In this document: positions 1 through 11,664 of the stretch, piece after piece
Position numbering within the stretch: position 1 is the stretch's first letter
Layout: each line of letters starts with the position of its first letter
Assembly: GCA_010093705.1 (NCBI GenBank)
Contig: MU006093.1
Coordinates: 127,785-191,784 of the forward strand
Direction of reading: 5' to 3'
Source of the DNA: Patellaria atrata CBS 101060
Taxonomy: Eukaryota; Ascomycota; Dothideomycetes; Patellariales; Patellariaceae
Length of the DNA: 64,000 nt
Translations under genes and position numbers: made by a program
The notes under the pieces: model-generated
Databases searched by the model: none
Told to the model about the DNA's origin: nothing
The model's input: only the letters and a program-made list of their open reading frames with translations

Positions 1-846
1 GATGATGAAGACGATGTCTTCGCTGCCGTCGCAAAAGAAGCTTCAACCCGTCCCACCGCTCGTCAAGCTCGTAATGCTACGAAAGCCCCTATCCGCTACG
101 ACATCCCATCAGATAGCGATAATGAGGATGGTGATGATATGCTTGGTGATGTCAGTGCAATGGTTAAAGGCATTGGCAGCAGCTCGAACGAGAATACTCG
201 TACCCTCTTCTCTGCTAGTACAGCAGCACGTCCGACAAGTGGTCACGGCTTATCAAAATCTCTCGCTCGCCCGACGTTGAAGTCTACAATCAATATTTCG
301 GACGACGACGAGACTGACTACACAAAACTTGTTCCTCAGCCCTCACCTCAGCGTCCTGCTGCTCGAAATGCGAATGACACTATCCTTTCAGACGACGATG
401 ACGATACACTACTTGGTCTCAGCAAGCCGCCTCCCCCGAAAGCTTTGAAGCAGCCGGCCAAACCTGCGGCAAAGGCAGCAGCTAAACCAGCCCCCAAACC
501 CGTAGTAAAGAAAGCGGCAGCAGCACCTCAGCCCAAGAAAGTGGTCCCGCTTTCCCCGGCCGCGAAAGCATATGCTGCCAAGCAGGCTAAAGCATCACTG
601 TCCAAACCCGCGCCCAAGAAGAAGAACGTAGAGTCCGAGAGCGAAGAAGATGTTGACGATATCGCGAACGAAATTCTCAGCGATGATGGTGATGAGGATG
701 AGGAAGATGCGGTTGTAGTGAGGAAGCCCGCGGCTGTTAGACCAGGCAGGGCTGCTGCGCGGAAGCCGGCAAAATATGTCGTTAGTGATGACGAGGAGGA
801 TGAGGAGAGTGAGGCAGATTTTGATGATGATGACGAGAGTGATTAG
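1..846 (+). CDS. TOP2: DNA topoisomerase II, C-terminal tail (5' truncated by window edge)
   Basis: The reading frame is open from the first base to the TAG at 844-846 and gives the last 281 residues of a larger protein. The tail is disordered and strongly charged: blocks of Asp/Glu alternate with Lys/Ala/Pro-rich stretches, and several SDDDD/SDDEE motifs look like casein kinase 2 sites. The short segment LGDVSAMVKGIG, followed by acidic and basic blocks, matches the C-terminal domain of fungal topoisomerase II as I know the family. This domain is dispensable for strand passage and carries nuclear localisation and phosphorylation sites. The ATPase, TOPRIM and cleavage domains lie upstream of the window, so the assignment rests on the tail alone. 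The acidic run ends exactly at the stop, as in other fungal enzymes. Another acidic nuclear protein is a less likely alternative. Confidence 0.8.
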   Translation, partial: DDEDDVFAAVAKEASTRPTARQARNATKAPIRYDIPSDSDNEDGDDMLGDVSAMVKGIGSSSNENTRTLFSASTAARPTSGHGLSKSLARPTLKSTINISDDDETDYTKLVPQPSPQRPAARNANDTILSDDDDDTLLGLSKPPPPKALKQPAKPAAKAAAKPAPKPVVKKAAAAPQPKKVVPLSPAAKAYAAKQAKASLSKPAPKKKNVESESEEDVDDIANEILSDDGDEDEEDAVVVRKPAAVRPGRAAARKPAKYVVSDDEEDEESEADFDDDDESD

Positions 847-3800
847 GTTGGATGTCCTTATGGCCAACCTGTGAACTTGCACTCTCTAGGTTGAGAGTAT
901 CGGGTGGGAACGGGGATCCTTATGGCTATGTGGAGGGTTTTCTGCTTTGGACATGACTCTTACATTAAGTGATGGTGTTAGGGACTCATTTTGCATATAA
1001 GGGTGTTCCGTTATGGGCAACGTAACGCACTGGGTTTGTCATGGCTAGCCCGCAATGACATGTTTCTTTGATCTACCGTGCACTGCTTTGGTCATGGATG
1101 TGAGTGATGAATAGGAGGTGAGGGTTGGGTCACTTTGAATTTCAGTACACGTATTTACGATCCTTTGATTTCTTCGATTGGCCACCGATAGCTACTGTAC
1201 TTCTTCCATTTTGTTTTAAACCGAAAATTCATACCTTCTCCACGGCTCCTCTAATCATCCTACATACCTAGTGCCATCCATGCTCCTCACTCAAAACAAA
1301 CCCCTGTTATATCTGCCCCGAAACCCCGAGTCGACGCACAACAGCAACATCGGTCCTCGTCCACCATTCAGATCAGTAGAGTTGTCCTCCATACCTTACC
1401 TCAATCTGGACTTCGACCTAGGTCAATCACGGAGAGGTAGTAGCTGGGAAACTACGAAGCTACGAAACGGTCTGATGTGGGGGTTCGTTGCCTAGGACCT
1501 AGGGAAGGGGGATGGGAGTTAGGAGGTAGACTACGATACTTGAAGAGAGTTGAAGGATGTCAGGGGTGTGAATGCCTGTTAGACGCTATGTCTGTGTGTC
1601 TTTTGGTCGCTGGAGGGAATGGACGTTGTGGAGATAAAGTCTGTCGGGTTTCGTTCGAGATTCGAGTTTGTATGATCTGCGCCGCAATCTATGTGTGAGC
1701 CCTGTAGAATACGGGTTACCCTTAACAAGACATGGAAGGGGCATCCGTGAGCGCTTCAAAGTAGATGGGAGATGTATTACTCTTTATAGTGTGATCATTG
1801 ACAATCTTTCCCTTTAATCCTATACTGATTGAGTACACGATCCCTTAACCCAAGTCCATTAGCGCTCTAAGGACAAATGGGGTTAAGGGGCGAAGGTTCA
1901 AGATCATTAGCAGTTAGAGTGAACTTAGCACCGCTGGTTACACTCGATAACACCTGTATGAGATTTCAGAAGATTGTCAAAGATGAAGACCACGAAGTCG
2001 GTAAGGGATAAGGATATGGTTCCAGGCGATTGAATCAAGCGACTGAAGAATGACGATTGCCAAATATTGAGCTCAAAGACGAAATGAAGTCCTCCTTGTG
2101 AAAAGCTTCCCAAGTCGTATGTCTAAATCTAGTAGAGATGCATAGACAAGGAGGCTCCTACCTACCTTACTCAAAACGGATTATATATTTGTACAAGCAA
2201 ATAGACTCATTTTACCGAGAGAAGCTCCACCGTCGTTCATGACGTGCAAAGTTCCACATCTCAGCCCTAGACTTCATTGATTGCTCATGATGTAAGGATA
2301 GAACTAAATGGAAATCAAGAGACGACGGGGGTGGGAAAATGTGTCATTTAGGACTAGCCAGGCCGGATAGAACAACGAAGATGTACTCTGCAGTTGAACT
2401 AAACAAGATCGATGCCGGGTGAATGTATGGTGTTTGTGTTGTGATATGGTGGGTTCCAGAGTGTTGCACCCTCGGTTGTGCGAAGATAGAAAAAAAATAA
2501 TGGAAAGAGTATCACATATCCCGAAAAACGACGGAGAGAGTATAGGAACAGATGGGTATCTGCATCGGGGGGGGGGGGGGAGAGGATATATAAGATACAT
2601 TTGTCTCGGAGCAACGGCCTTATACGACGATAGCGACTTAGTTACCCGGAGAGTTCCCCAAACAGGAACAATCTACGTAGGTGCAGACGCATTTGCATAT
2701 GTGCAGTTCTGGAATATTGGCTTCGTGCTATCCATTCTTCCTAGTTTGTCGTAGTCGTACAGGTACAATTTCGTGGGGTTGGGCTGGGGATACAGGGGAC
2801 TTTCGTGGTGGCCATTTGACAGGTTGGTCGTACGAATACATGTACGATGATCGAGGACGTCCACCGGGTCCGTTGTTTGTATGCCGGAGGGGCGGTGCTG
2901 GAAGATAAGATTCAAAGGAAGGCTGAAGAGTTAGAATAGTAGGCTCTTAAACGATCTGTACAGGAACAGCATATCGGTTAGTTGATTAAGGGATGAGATT
3001 TTGGATTGGAGACTAAATGGATACATGGAAACATAGACTTAAGGACACTTCAATCACATGAAGTTATATATTGTACTAAAATGTAGGAAAGTTGAAATGT
3101 AGCTTGTTCTAACGCTTGCTGTACATTGACGCAACTGCCATGTTTTGTGTACCTGTGGCATTGGTCCACAGTAACAAACGCACGTTTTAGTGAAATGTGG
3201 AGGGGAACACATTATCAAAGCCGAGGCTTGTGTGTTTGCCACATCAGACGGATATCGTGCTACATTAGCTAGAGTATAATAAGAAAAGAGCTCTGGTATT
3301 GGAGATATATACCATTAACACAAACGACTTTATGGTGTGATCAAAAGCAGTTTGAAAGAGAATGGCAGCGAGTATGAATTAATTCGACTATAGTCTGTGC
3401 TTTCTTCTACTAAAGGGAAAGAGGATCGAACGACGCAGTTAGTGGTGTTTGTTCAACACGTCTGCAGATAATCCTCGAGGAGAAGCTCACCGAAAGTCGA
3501 GTATGACGAGCCCCGTTCTGCTACCCCGAAGATATTATCTTAGCCTCGGCGAAACTAACGGTATGGCAAGGATATGACCAGAGGGCGTTCCTGTAAAAGT
3601 TATGCTCGTAATGCCCTAGTTGATGATTGTCCAAGTGTCGTAGAGAAGAGTTTGGGGTACAGGCTAGTATTGGTGTCTGCGATGTTAGCTTCACTTGACA
3701 GACATGCTGTTTCCAAGCTCTGCATATGTCCCTATATCTGAAGGATATAGGCAGTGGTGTGAGGCGTTTAAGAAGTGCGAAGAACAATAGTTCATGGATT

Positions 3801-6216
3801 CTTGCAGCTTCTATAAGAAAATTGAGTCGTTCTCGGAGACATCTTCTACGTGGTAAGATGAACCCGGAAAAGCCTCCTGCTTATACTCATGTAACAGAAT
3901 AGAATTTCTCGGGATAGTCTCTTAGCAAGACAAGATGATGCGCCGATACTGACTCAAAACAGTCGTCTAGATGGAAGTTGTACTGTCTCTTTGAATATAT
4001 TCGTACACTGAGTATATTATTCCATTCCAATGCCCATGTTTACGGTCAAGTCTTTGATGTTGATGTTGCGATAAACACAGTGTGTCTAAGGTCAAAAGCG
4101 CGGCTAGAAACAGCACGGTTCCTCGAATAGGGGTCTTAGACGACCGGCGGTCAACAGTGCTTCCAACCGCATCAGGTGAATGAGAGTCATTGCGTTTAGC
4201 GGTGAAGATGTACTCTTCATGTTTCAGGTTTTCTTTGTCCATTATCGCTGAGCGGTGTATACCGTAGATTAAAAGCATCGTGGACGACAAATCACAGCAA
4301 CAGCTCTCACTGTACCTCTCCTTAATCCCCCCCACGCCGGACACCGGTAGCAGAGCGGCCAATACCTCGGCCTGTACGACCGGTGACCGATAGGGGAAAC
4401 TGATCCACCGGCCGTGATGATGATTTAGGATCTCAGACCGGCGACAAACGTCGCACTCCCGCCATCGAAGTCGAGTCCATTGCATACAAAGAAGGATGAC
4501 GCCTCGTACACTGTCAAACGTCTTCTCTGCATGAGCCGCAGCCTGTTCGATCGGATACCACCCGAGCCAGCGACAATCAAACGAGGACTAAGCACGTTTG
4601 CCGATAGGGAAACCAGGTACAGCCGCAGAAGAACGGGTGGCTGCAGCTTGCCGAAGCCCGATACACGGTGGGTCAGACTGTGGTAAGGATTTCCGCTGCA
4701 AAGTGATTCAATGACATTATACCCCATATTTGGATCCTGGGGAAAGGTTGAGTTTCTGACCGAGGAATTATGGGGATGGTGCGAATATCTCGTTGATGGG
4801 GTACCGTTGGTAATGAATTCGAAGTCTAAACACACGAGATTGTTGAGATTCGATCAATGGCAAAATGTAGTATCAGCAGAGAATAGCTAGAATCGGAACT
4901 CGTAAGAAAACGCTATCGTTACAAAACCTGGGGAAGCAGACTTGGGCCATATTACAGATTAAAAGTGGTTAAACCCACTTGACCCATTGGATAATTTGGT
5001 AAATGCAAGCTACGTTGTCAGAATCCAGAGGACGCCCTGCAGTGATTCACGGCCTGGATCTCAGTCTTGACTACTATGTCTTGCAGTAGGCTGCATAGGT
5101 GAAGTAGTGGCCGATGCAGTGCGACATGCCCCCCAATCTTGTCTGGTCATACACTTAGCAACGACACCATGAAGGCAGTGCATGCTGATGGCGGAGATAT
5201 CGATATCAGAATCTAAACTGGAAGGGCCAGTATGTCCTAGCTCCCCAGATCATACTCACGGTCAATGCGCATTCCTTGTTTTGGATCCGTAGCAAACGGA
5301 GAGCTGTTCAGCACGGATAGTGTCCTAGACCAATGATTTGTACCTACGCAAAACGAAGACAAAAGATCTGATTAGGATATTTCCGAGACCAAGGAGGTAT
5401 TGCTGTATACACGACGTATTGAGGGTGTAGTGGCCGTAACTCATTAGACTTAGTGACCAGTCCCAGCAAACGAGATCAGCCCTTCTGCAATCTTGTCATT
5501 TTCAACATACTTTGCAATGCCAGAATGGAAACTGATCTAACCCTTTCAATGGAATAACCGGGTATGTCTTCAGGTTGACTTTCTTCGCCATGGATTCGTG
5601 CCTAATCCGCACATTTGATCTTTCGGGATATACTTGGCCTCAAACGAATCTCAGAAAAGGTGATTGAGTTGATATCTGCCCGTCAAAGTCGGACAAACGC
5701 TTGAGACCTTACTGGTGGCGTATTGTAGGTCAATGCGTGTATATGCCTGCTAAAGACAATCGGGTAGTGGCTTTGCATCGCAACCATTGAGCATCAAACG
5801 GCAGACATTCTCCTGCTATCTATGTTTCTGGCATTCAACCCGCCGGCTCTACACAGAGAACAAAGAAAGAGAAATTTACGGGTTAAGGCATGTCGCTATT
5901 GCTTTGAGCGCGGCATGAGAAGATCTGTAATGTTGGGTTGGAGGTGTTGGCCTTACGTGTATAAGTGACTCCATCGTCCTCGTGCCTCTTCTCATACACT
6001 GCCAAAGCCAAACTCCCTTCCAATCGAAGACGTGCTCTTCTCTTTGCTTCGCTGGCTAAAACCCGTATCTTCATTTGGTAACACGGCAGCAGTAACTTTT
6101 GTTTTCCATTCTATTTTCGCCTACATTTCGACCAATTTTTGTACTCCCTTGCCGGGGTCGTTAACATTCAACTCTATCCTGGAGCTGTATAAGAAGAGAC
6201 ACTGCAAAAGTTCGAC
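847..6216. other. 5.4 kb stretch without a supported gene
   Basis: I see no frame with splice signals plus protein-like composition here. Open frames of up to 172 codons exist on both strands (for example around 3970-4830) but overlap each other, resemble no family and lack consistent exon chaining. The 5' part is the TOP2 3' flank and the last part is the upstream region of the APSES gene. A run of 14 G lies at 2567-2580. A relatively GC-rich patch at about 4320-4690 is open in several frames and could be an old exon relic, but I cannot support one. Confidence 0.6.
2567..2580. repeat. G14 homopolymer
   Basis: Fourteen consecutive G residues flanked by GCATC and AGAGG. It sits in the gene-free stretch and is likely variable in length and hard to sequence exactly. 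Confidence 0.95.
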
Positions 6217-7605
6217 ATGATGAAGATCGAGTCAATCCTTAATCCATCTGGTGGCGAGTTCGGAGCGGATGATGATGCATGCAACGTCAACTCAATAGGA
6301 AGCCCCGATACTCGTGCGAACGACACCCACCCATCGAGGAGGGGAAAGCCTGCAAAGGATGCTGCTATATTCGTGAAAGCGAAATTCAACGGACCTGTTC
6401 GATTTCCTCCTCATGAGGCTGACGGTGACGAGGAGCTCAGAAGTCACCACAAGAGTTTTCAAATCCACCCCATGGGCCACATTGGGGAATACTGCAGAAA
6501 CATACCATACCAGAGTGAAAAGAAAGATTTCTTGGCAAGGACAGGTAGAGATGGGTTCAATGGTCAACCCTCACCGGACTCGACATTATTGTTTCGGAAA
6601 GCTGACAGTGTAATGTCTAGTGTTTCAATACACATATAAAGTCAGAGGCGACGATAAAGAGTACGTCGTCATGTGGGATTACAACATCGGTCTGGTCCGC
6701 ATTACGCCGTTTTTCAAAAGTCTTAAACATTCCAAGGTGAGTCATTAGTATCGACGTTAAGATCCAAGAATCTCACTTCGAGTAGACCACGCCAGCAAGG
6801 AGCATCAACGTCAACCCAGGACTTCGTGATATAACTCATAGTATCACTGGAGGTGCTCTCGCAGCTCAGGGTCAGTGTCAGTCTCCATCATCAATGGGAG
6901 GTCTACTAACTAGCCTTAGGCTACTGGATGCCGTTCAATGCCGCAAAGGCTCTCGCAGCCACCTTCTGTTACGAAATTCGATATGCTCTGACACCAGTCT
7001 TCGGTAAGGACTTTCTTGATGTTTGTATCCACCCGGACGACCCTGCATTCAACGGCTACAAGATCAGTCCTACCATCGTCGAAGCGTGCATAAGTGAAAC
7101 AGAATCATGGCGTAACCGAAGTGAGGACCAATACTCGGGCCTATCAACCCCATTGACAACACCAAGGCTTCCACATGACTATAGCCCCTGGAATGCAAGG
7201 TCAACACGACGAAGGGTCATAGAGACGGATGGGAGTGACAGTGAATATGGTACCGCAGAAAGCTGTCATGTGTTCTCTCCCGAGATCTCACCAACTTCTC
7301 AGCCGTGGACATCAATCAACCGATATCCTTCCCCAGCGTCGAGCAAAGCAATTCCTTCACCCTACATGCACAACAGATTCCTGTCCGCAATCCCTCGCTC
7401 ATGGGATGATGGAATGATGATGGATGAGAGTAGTGCAGAGACCAACGATGGAGATGTGGATTCGGAAGCCGAAGCTGGACTATCTTATTTGGCCTGGAAA
7501 TCACCATCGTCAATGAACAGTCAAGAATTAGCGGCTTATGAAGCTGCATTAACATTGTCAGAATTAAGTCGTGCCGATGCATATATGGAATCTTGTTCGC
7601 TTTAA
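6217..7605 (+). CDS. APSES/KilA-N-type transcription factor, Xbp1-like
   Basis: Four exons: 6217-6544, 6621-6736, 6786-6870 and 6920-7605. The introns are 76, 49 and 49 nt, and the joined length of 1215 nt gives 404 residues in one frame. A DNA-binding domain spans about residues 110-215. It contains [15 protein letters not shown] (128-142), then TTPAR, then a glycine-rich [18 protein letters not shown] segment and YWMPF. This order matches the Xbp1 branch of the APSES family (KilA-N fold, sequence-specific DNA binding, often a stress-linked repressor in yeast). The C-terminal half is Ser/Pro-rich with acidic patches, so it is probably disordered and regulatory. The ATG at 6217 is the first in a frame that chains correctly into exon 2; a second ATG follows directly. 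A Bqt4-type APSES protein is the alternative, but its motif is less similar. An AATAAA lies at 7664-7669 downstream. The gene converges on the GST gene. Confidence 0.8.
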
Positions 7606-7931
7606 GGTTTGAAAATGGGCTGATCTAATAAGTCTTCTCAATATCAGTCAGGTTAATCATGTCAATAAATAACCCCACGTTCCACGTTGGGTATCTGAAA
7701 GGGAGGCAAGTCAATCTCATGAAAGGATTCTCGGTCGTGCTGAATGCATTTCAAGGAGTTGGGTTGGCTGATTTGTGAATTGATGTGATTCGCAAGGTAT
7801 TTTCAAATTCCATTTTGACTTTGTCATTCAGTCGTGTTATTCAATGTGAAAATACCAGGACCTTCTCTGCTGTGCCGATTAATGTCTTATGAAATGATTC
7901 TTGCTGTAGAGGGGTGGGTTTAATACTTCTA
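7606..7931. other. Convergent intergenic spacer between APSES factor and GST
   Basis: About 325 nt between two stop codons facing each other. It holds AATAAA at 7664-7669 (plus strand, poly(A)-signal-like for the APSES gene). No gene seen. Confidence 0.7.
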
Positions 7932-8781
7932 TCACCCGCTCGACTTCTTCGCTTCGACTATGCTGGTAAGTCTGCCAATATATTGGTCTTCATCAAAGAC
8001 ATACCGCACGATCTCTTTCTCGAGGATTGCGTCTCGCCATTTACTGAAATTAGGAAGCGTGCTGATGCTGTCGTGTGTCGAAGATGGAATCAAACCATGC
8101 TTTGCGGTGACGGCGATGCGTAGCACGAATGGTGCAACTTGGGTCTGAATAGTACGTTGTGTTAATCTCTCGAATTGCGATGGTATTCCTTCTGTGTTTA
8201 CCTCGACAAAGGTCAACTCTGTGCTACCACCGAAGAAAGGATTGGAGTCCTTCAACAAGGACTCCAGATCCTCTTCAGCGACTTTAAAAAATTCCTTCGC
8301 CAAGGGTTCCTTTTCTTCATCTTTGGAGAACAAGAGCTGGTACCATAATTTCAGGAGTTTCCCTTCAAAAACGCTGATAAAGAAATCGTAACGGGCTCTG
8401 GTCAGTGCTGCTTCCGGACCACTATTGCTTGCAGGTAGAATAGCAGATGGTTTGGTGTCTGCGAGGAATCTGCTTATGATTGCAGATTCGACGAGGATTT
8501 CGTCCTTGACATTGCCGGCAGTGTACTTGAGAGTAGGGACTTGACCACGCTTTTACTCGGTATGTGTTAGCGAGATGAACTCTACCGACCATAAACTTAA
8601 AGGGACAGACCGGATTCATTTTTAGATACCACTCTTCCCTGGGTTTGGCTAACGGGACAGTAACCTCTTCGAAGGGGAGATCCAACTCTTTCAAGGTAAT
8701 ATAGACACGATGAGCATAAGGACATTGGCGATCAGCATACAACGTGATCTTTGGAGAGGTTTCAGTCACGGTGGTAGACAT
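7932..8781 (-). CDS. Glutathione S-transferase, omega-like (CPYA active site)
   Basis: Three exons on the minus strand: 8781-8611, 8549-8202 and 8144-7932 (introns 61 and 57 nt, both phase 0). Together they give 243 residues, the usual size for soluble GSTs. The N-terminal thioredoxin fold carries QCPYAHR with Cys20 as the likely catalytic cysteine, as in omega and related fungal GSTs, rather than a Ser/Tyr. After intron 1 the cis-Pro loop reads RGQVPTLKY and the glutathione-contact motif reads ESAIISRFL. The helical C-terminal domain runs to the stop, with FFGG and a PFVLR helix. Predicted role: glutathione-dependent thiol transfer or dehydroascorbate reduction in the cytosol, in redox or xenobiotic handling. 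The frame extends 24 codons upstream to an ATG at 8853. I prefer 8781 because MSTTVTE-type starts directly before the beta-1 strand are usual, but the longer start could add a targeting peptide. Confidence 0.88.
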
Positions 8782-9366
8782 GGTGAACAGTCGTTGGGGA
8801 TACAAAAGGTATGATGAGGAAGTCCTGAGTTTCGAATAAACTTGAAGGAACATGGGGACATTTTGATTAAAGGGAACGTCTTCTTATTATATATCTTCTC
8901 CACAACCCCCTCCCCCGTTTCTCGGGCGATATCACCTGAGTCACTTACCTTATCATGGGGGATGATGTGAGGTTGCAGTTTTCGATTTTACAACTTAGGG
9001 ATTTATCAGCAAAGGCACGGACATCGGCTCGCCAATACCCGATCGAACCCAAGGTAAGTACCGAATCAATATATAAGCCGAATTGTTCAAGAACTGAAGC
9101 ACCGAATGGAAGGTCCACGCCGCGTTTGAGAAATTCTAGTTCAGTGCTACAGTAAGGTACGCTGAGGAAGAGACTTAAAATCGGAAGATAAGCCCTTACC
9201 TTAATATTCACCAATGCCGAACTCGCTAAGGTAGTTCTACTTATTCCTGCAACCCATAGAAAACGCCCTGATAGCCCAATCCCAACTCTACCATAGATAC
9301 CTTACCCCGTACTTGTACACATTCAACATACAAGGCTACTACTATCATCCTTGACTTCATAGAGAC
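8782..9366. other. GST upstream region and Sds3 gene 3' flank
   Basis: Spacer between two minus-strand genes. It contains the probable GST promoter and possibly an in-frame 5' extension (to 8853). No independent gene seen. Confidence 0.6.
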
Positions 9367-11070
9367 TCAAACACCTCGTCCCCTCCCCTTTCTCCCCTCG
9401 GAAACCCCCAAAAATCCTCCAGTCTGACTTACAGTCCTCCTCATTCCTAGTGACTCTGATCTCACCATCGGTACAACGCCAAATCCCAACCCCGGGCCTG
9501 CGTCACTCATCCCGCCCATACTACTTTGTGCACTCATTGCTACACCTCCCACCTCCATATGCGGCGGGATCCCAGGGATGGCATTAATATCTGATGATAG
9601 CGTCACGGAAGATGGCGCTTGAAATTCAAATTGACGGGTCTGCAACGGCTGGCAGGCCGTTTCGAGCAGTCGTTCGTTGAGGGGGTCTGTGGGATCGGCG
9701 TTGCGGGACATGAGCGCAAAGTCAGAGTCTGCGTCGGTTGTGTTCACCGGTGGAGGCGGTGGTGCTGCTTGGTTGGGTTTTCCAGAGATGTTTGCTGGGA
9801 GGACAACAGGCATAGGCATAGGCATAGGGTAGGGCAACGACCTTTCAGCGGCGAGAGCTAGGTCACCGAGCGCATTTCGGGTTGCACCGCGTGTGGCGTG
9901 GTGAGAAGTGCTAGCAGTTCTGTCCATTTCGGCTGCACCAGGGGTAGCTGGCAAATCATCCTCCATTTCCACATCATTGTTGAGAGCCGTTCCCAAATCG
10001 TTGTCAGGGTTGAAACTCTCGTCTGGACCTCGAGTGCTTTGAATCCCCTGGTTGCGCATACGGTGAAAGAAATGTGCCGCGGCAATTGCGGCTTGGTTCA
10101 TGTTCATTGAGAGCTCCTTTTCGGTAAAGAGCTTATCAATTGACATAAGAGGCGATTCTTGCTGGCTTTGTTGTGTTTTCGATTTGGCCTCACGGAAAGG
10201 GGAACCGACTCCAATGTCAATATTTCGTCCAATAGGTCCAGGGGACTCATCAGCGTCTTCGTAAGCTTTACGCTTTCGCTTGCTTTCCTGTGTAGCTGCC
10301 GCGCTAACAAGATCATCTGGGTCTCCAGCCCTGTGTCGAGTATGCCTTGTCTTTCTAGGATTTGAAGGACCACCAGGACTAGTAGGATTTGCGATACTGA
10401 ATTGGTTCGGATTAAGCAGGAGTGCATTGCTGTCTGTAAGATCCAATTGTTCCTTCTCTCGCATGAGTTTTGCCCTTCTGTTTGACACTTGCTGTACCAA
10501 TCTTTCCCTTAGAGTATTCGATAGTCGAGCGTGTTCTTCAAGAGCTATTTGGACTTTGAAGTTATGGGTCTGGGTGAGCTCGGAAAGTTGGTTCTGGTAC
10601 TTATTCTAGGCGCTCGTTAGCAGGTTGTTTCTCACGTCTCCAGTATTGAACGAACTCACCCATAATTGTGTTAGCCCAGCATCTCTCTCCTCTAATGCAT
10701 CATTAACTTCCTCAACAAACTTGCGATAAGTATTTCCCAACCCCGCCGCATAGTCCTGCTGAGCATTCGGATGCAGCGCCATTGTTTCTGGAGCAGAACT
10801 CAGAAGATGATCTATCTCTGGTTTTGGATCTTCTAGTGGTCTATTTGTATATAGGTCCGCGTTAACGATCATGCGCATATCTTGCTGTACAGCACGAATC
10901 TGTGCGCTGAAGTGATGGTCCCTATTGTCCGAGAAGGAAGCGATCATATCGGTCAAACGGTCGGAGAGCATTGCACGTTTCTTGTCGCGTTTCGATAGAG
11001 ATTGAGGAGGAGGTGAACCTGAGTCTACAGTATGCGCTTCTATTGGTGATGGGCTGTGCATTCTAGCCAT
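9367..11070 (-). CDS. Sds3-like subunit of a histone deacetylase (Rpd3/Sin3) complex
   Basis: Two exons: 11070-10660 and 10605-9367, with a 54-nt phase-0 intron (GTGAGT donor), giving 549 residues. Residues about 27-150 form an Sds3/BRMS1-like region: KRDKKRAML, then a helix with IASFSDNRDHHF, the conserved AVQQDMRMIVNADLY stretch and a NRPLEDPKPEI segment. In the family this coiled-coil region bridges Sin3 and the deacetylase, so the protein probably acts in nuclear repression. A second coiled-coil stretch around the splice junction continues to RRAKLMREKEQLDL. The rest is disordered, with a basic KRKRK patch, a PMPMPMP run coded by three tandem GGCATA units (plus strand about 9808-9826) and Gly/Arg at the end. 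It diverges from the SDR gene. A Dep1 paralogue is possible, since both share the fold. Confidence 0.75.
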
Positions 11071-11664
11071 AATGTGCTTCTGATTATTCTACAGGCCGCA
11101 CGGTAGGCCTGCAGGTCGAAGTCGACTTTTAGGGGTTCGAGATTGAGGTTCAAGAAAGAAAAAAAGATTAGTCGGTCTGTGGTCTTCGAACGAATGTATA
11201 CATAAATACAAGAGTGCTTGGTCCCGGTAGAAGATGTAGTAACTTCAAGATATTGGAGAGTTGAAGATGAACAGAAGCACGAGATACTGCAGTGCGTAAA
11301 TCCGCCGTTTTACTGCTCCAAATAGATAACACCAATCAGAAGCATTTTCGGAGTAGGCAGATAGTTTACAGTACAGTACTGAACACATCCGCATGCGGCG
11401 TTCCATTGCGGAGAGTTCCAACATTGAAACACCAAACCTCCTGGTCAAGACATTAACCGCCCCCCGAAAGCTGGAGAACAAGTTTAAGATGGAAACATCT
11501 ATATCTCTCTCTTTTCCTTCATCTTTTTCTCTTGCAGACCTAGGCTGAGGACATTTCCATTTTGTGCGAATAACTTTTCGAATAGAACTATTTAGCCCAC
11601 TGGTTGGAGCTTTTACTGTACCATCCCCACTGTCGTTCAAAATACCTCCTTACACTCTTTCAAA
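11071..11664. other. Divergent promoter region, Sds3 gene / SDR gene
   Basis: 594 nt between two start codons pointing away from each other. It includes TTTACAGTACAGTACTG-like sequence at 11366-11381. No conserved control element is identified with certainty and no gene is seen. Confidence 0.6.

Noticed and set aside
2304-2915. Several 70-111 codon frames on both strands around the G14 run
   Set aside because: The open frames exist partly because the homopolymer and its flanks lack stops; no coding features.
3967-4835. Overlapping minus-strand frames of 172 and 136 codons
   Set aside because: They overlap in different frames, resemble nothing known, and a plus-strand frame through the same GC-rich patch looks equally good.
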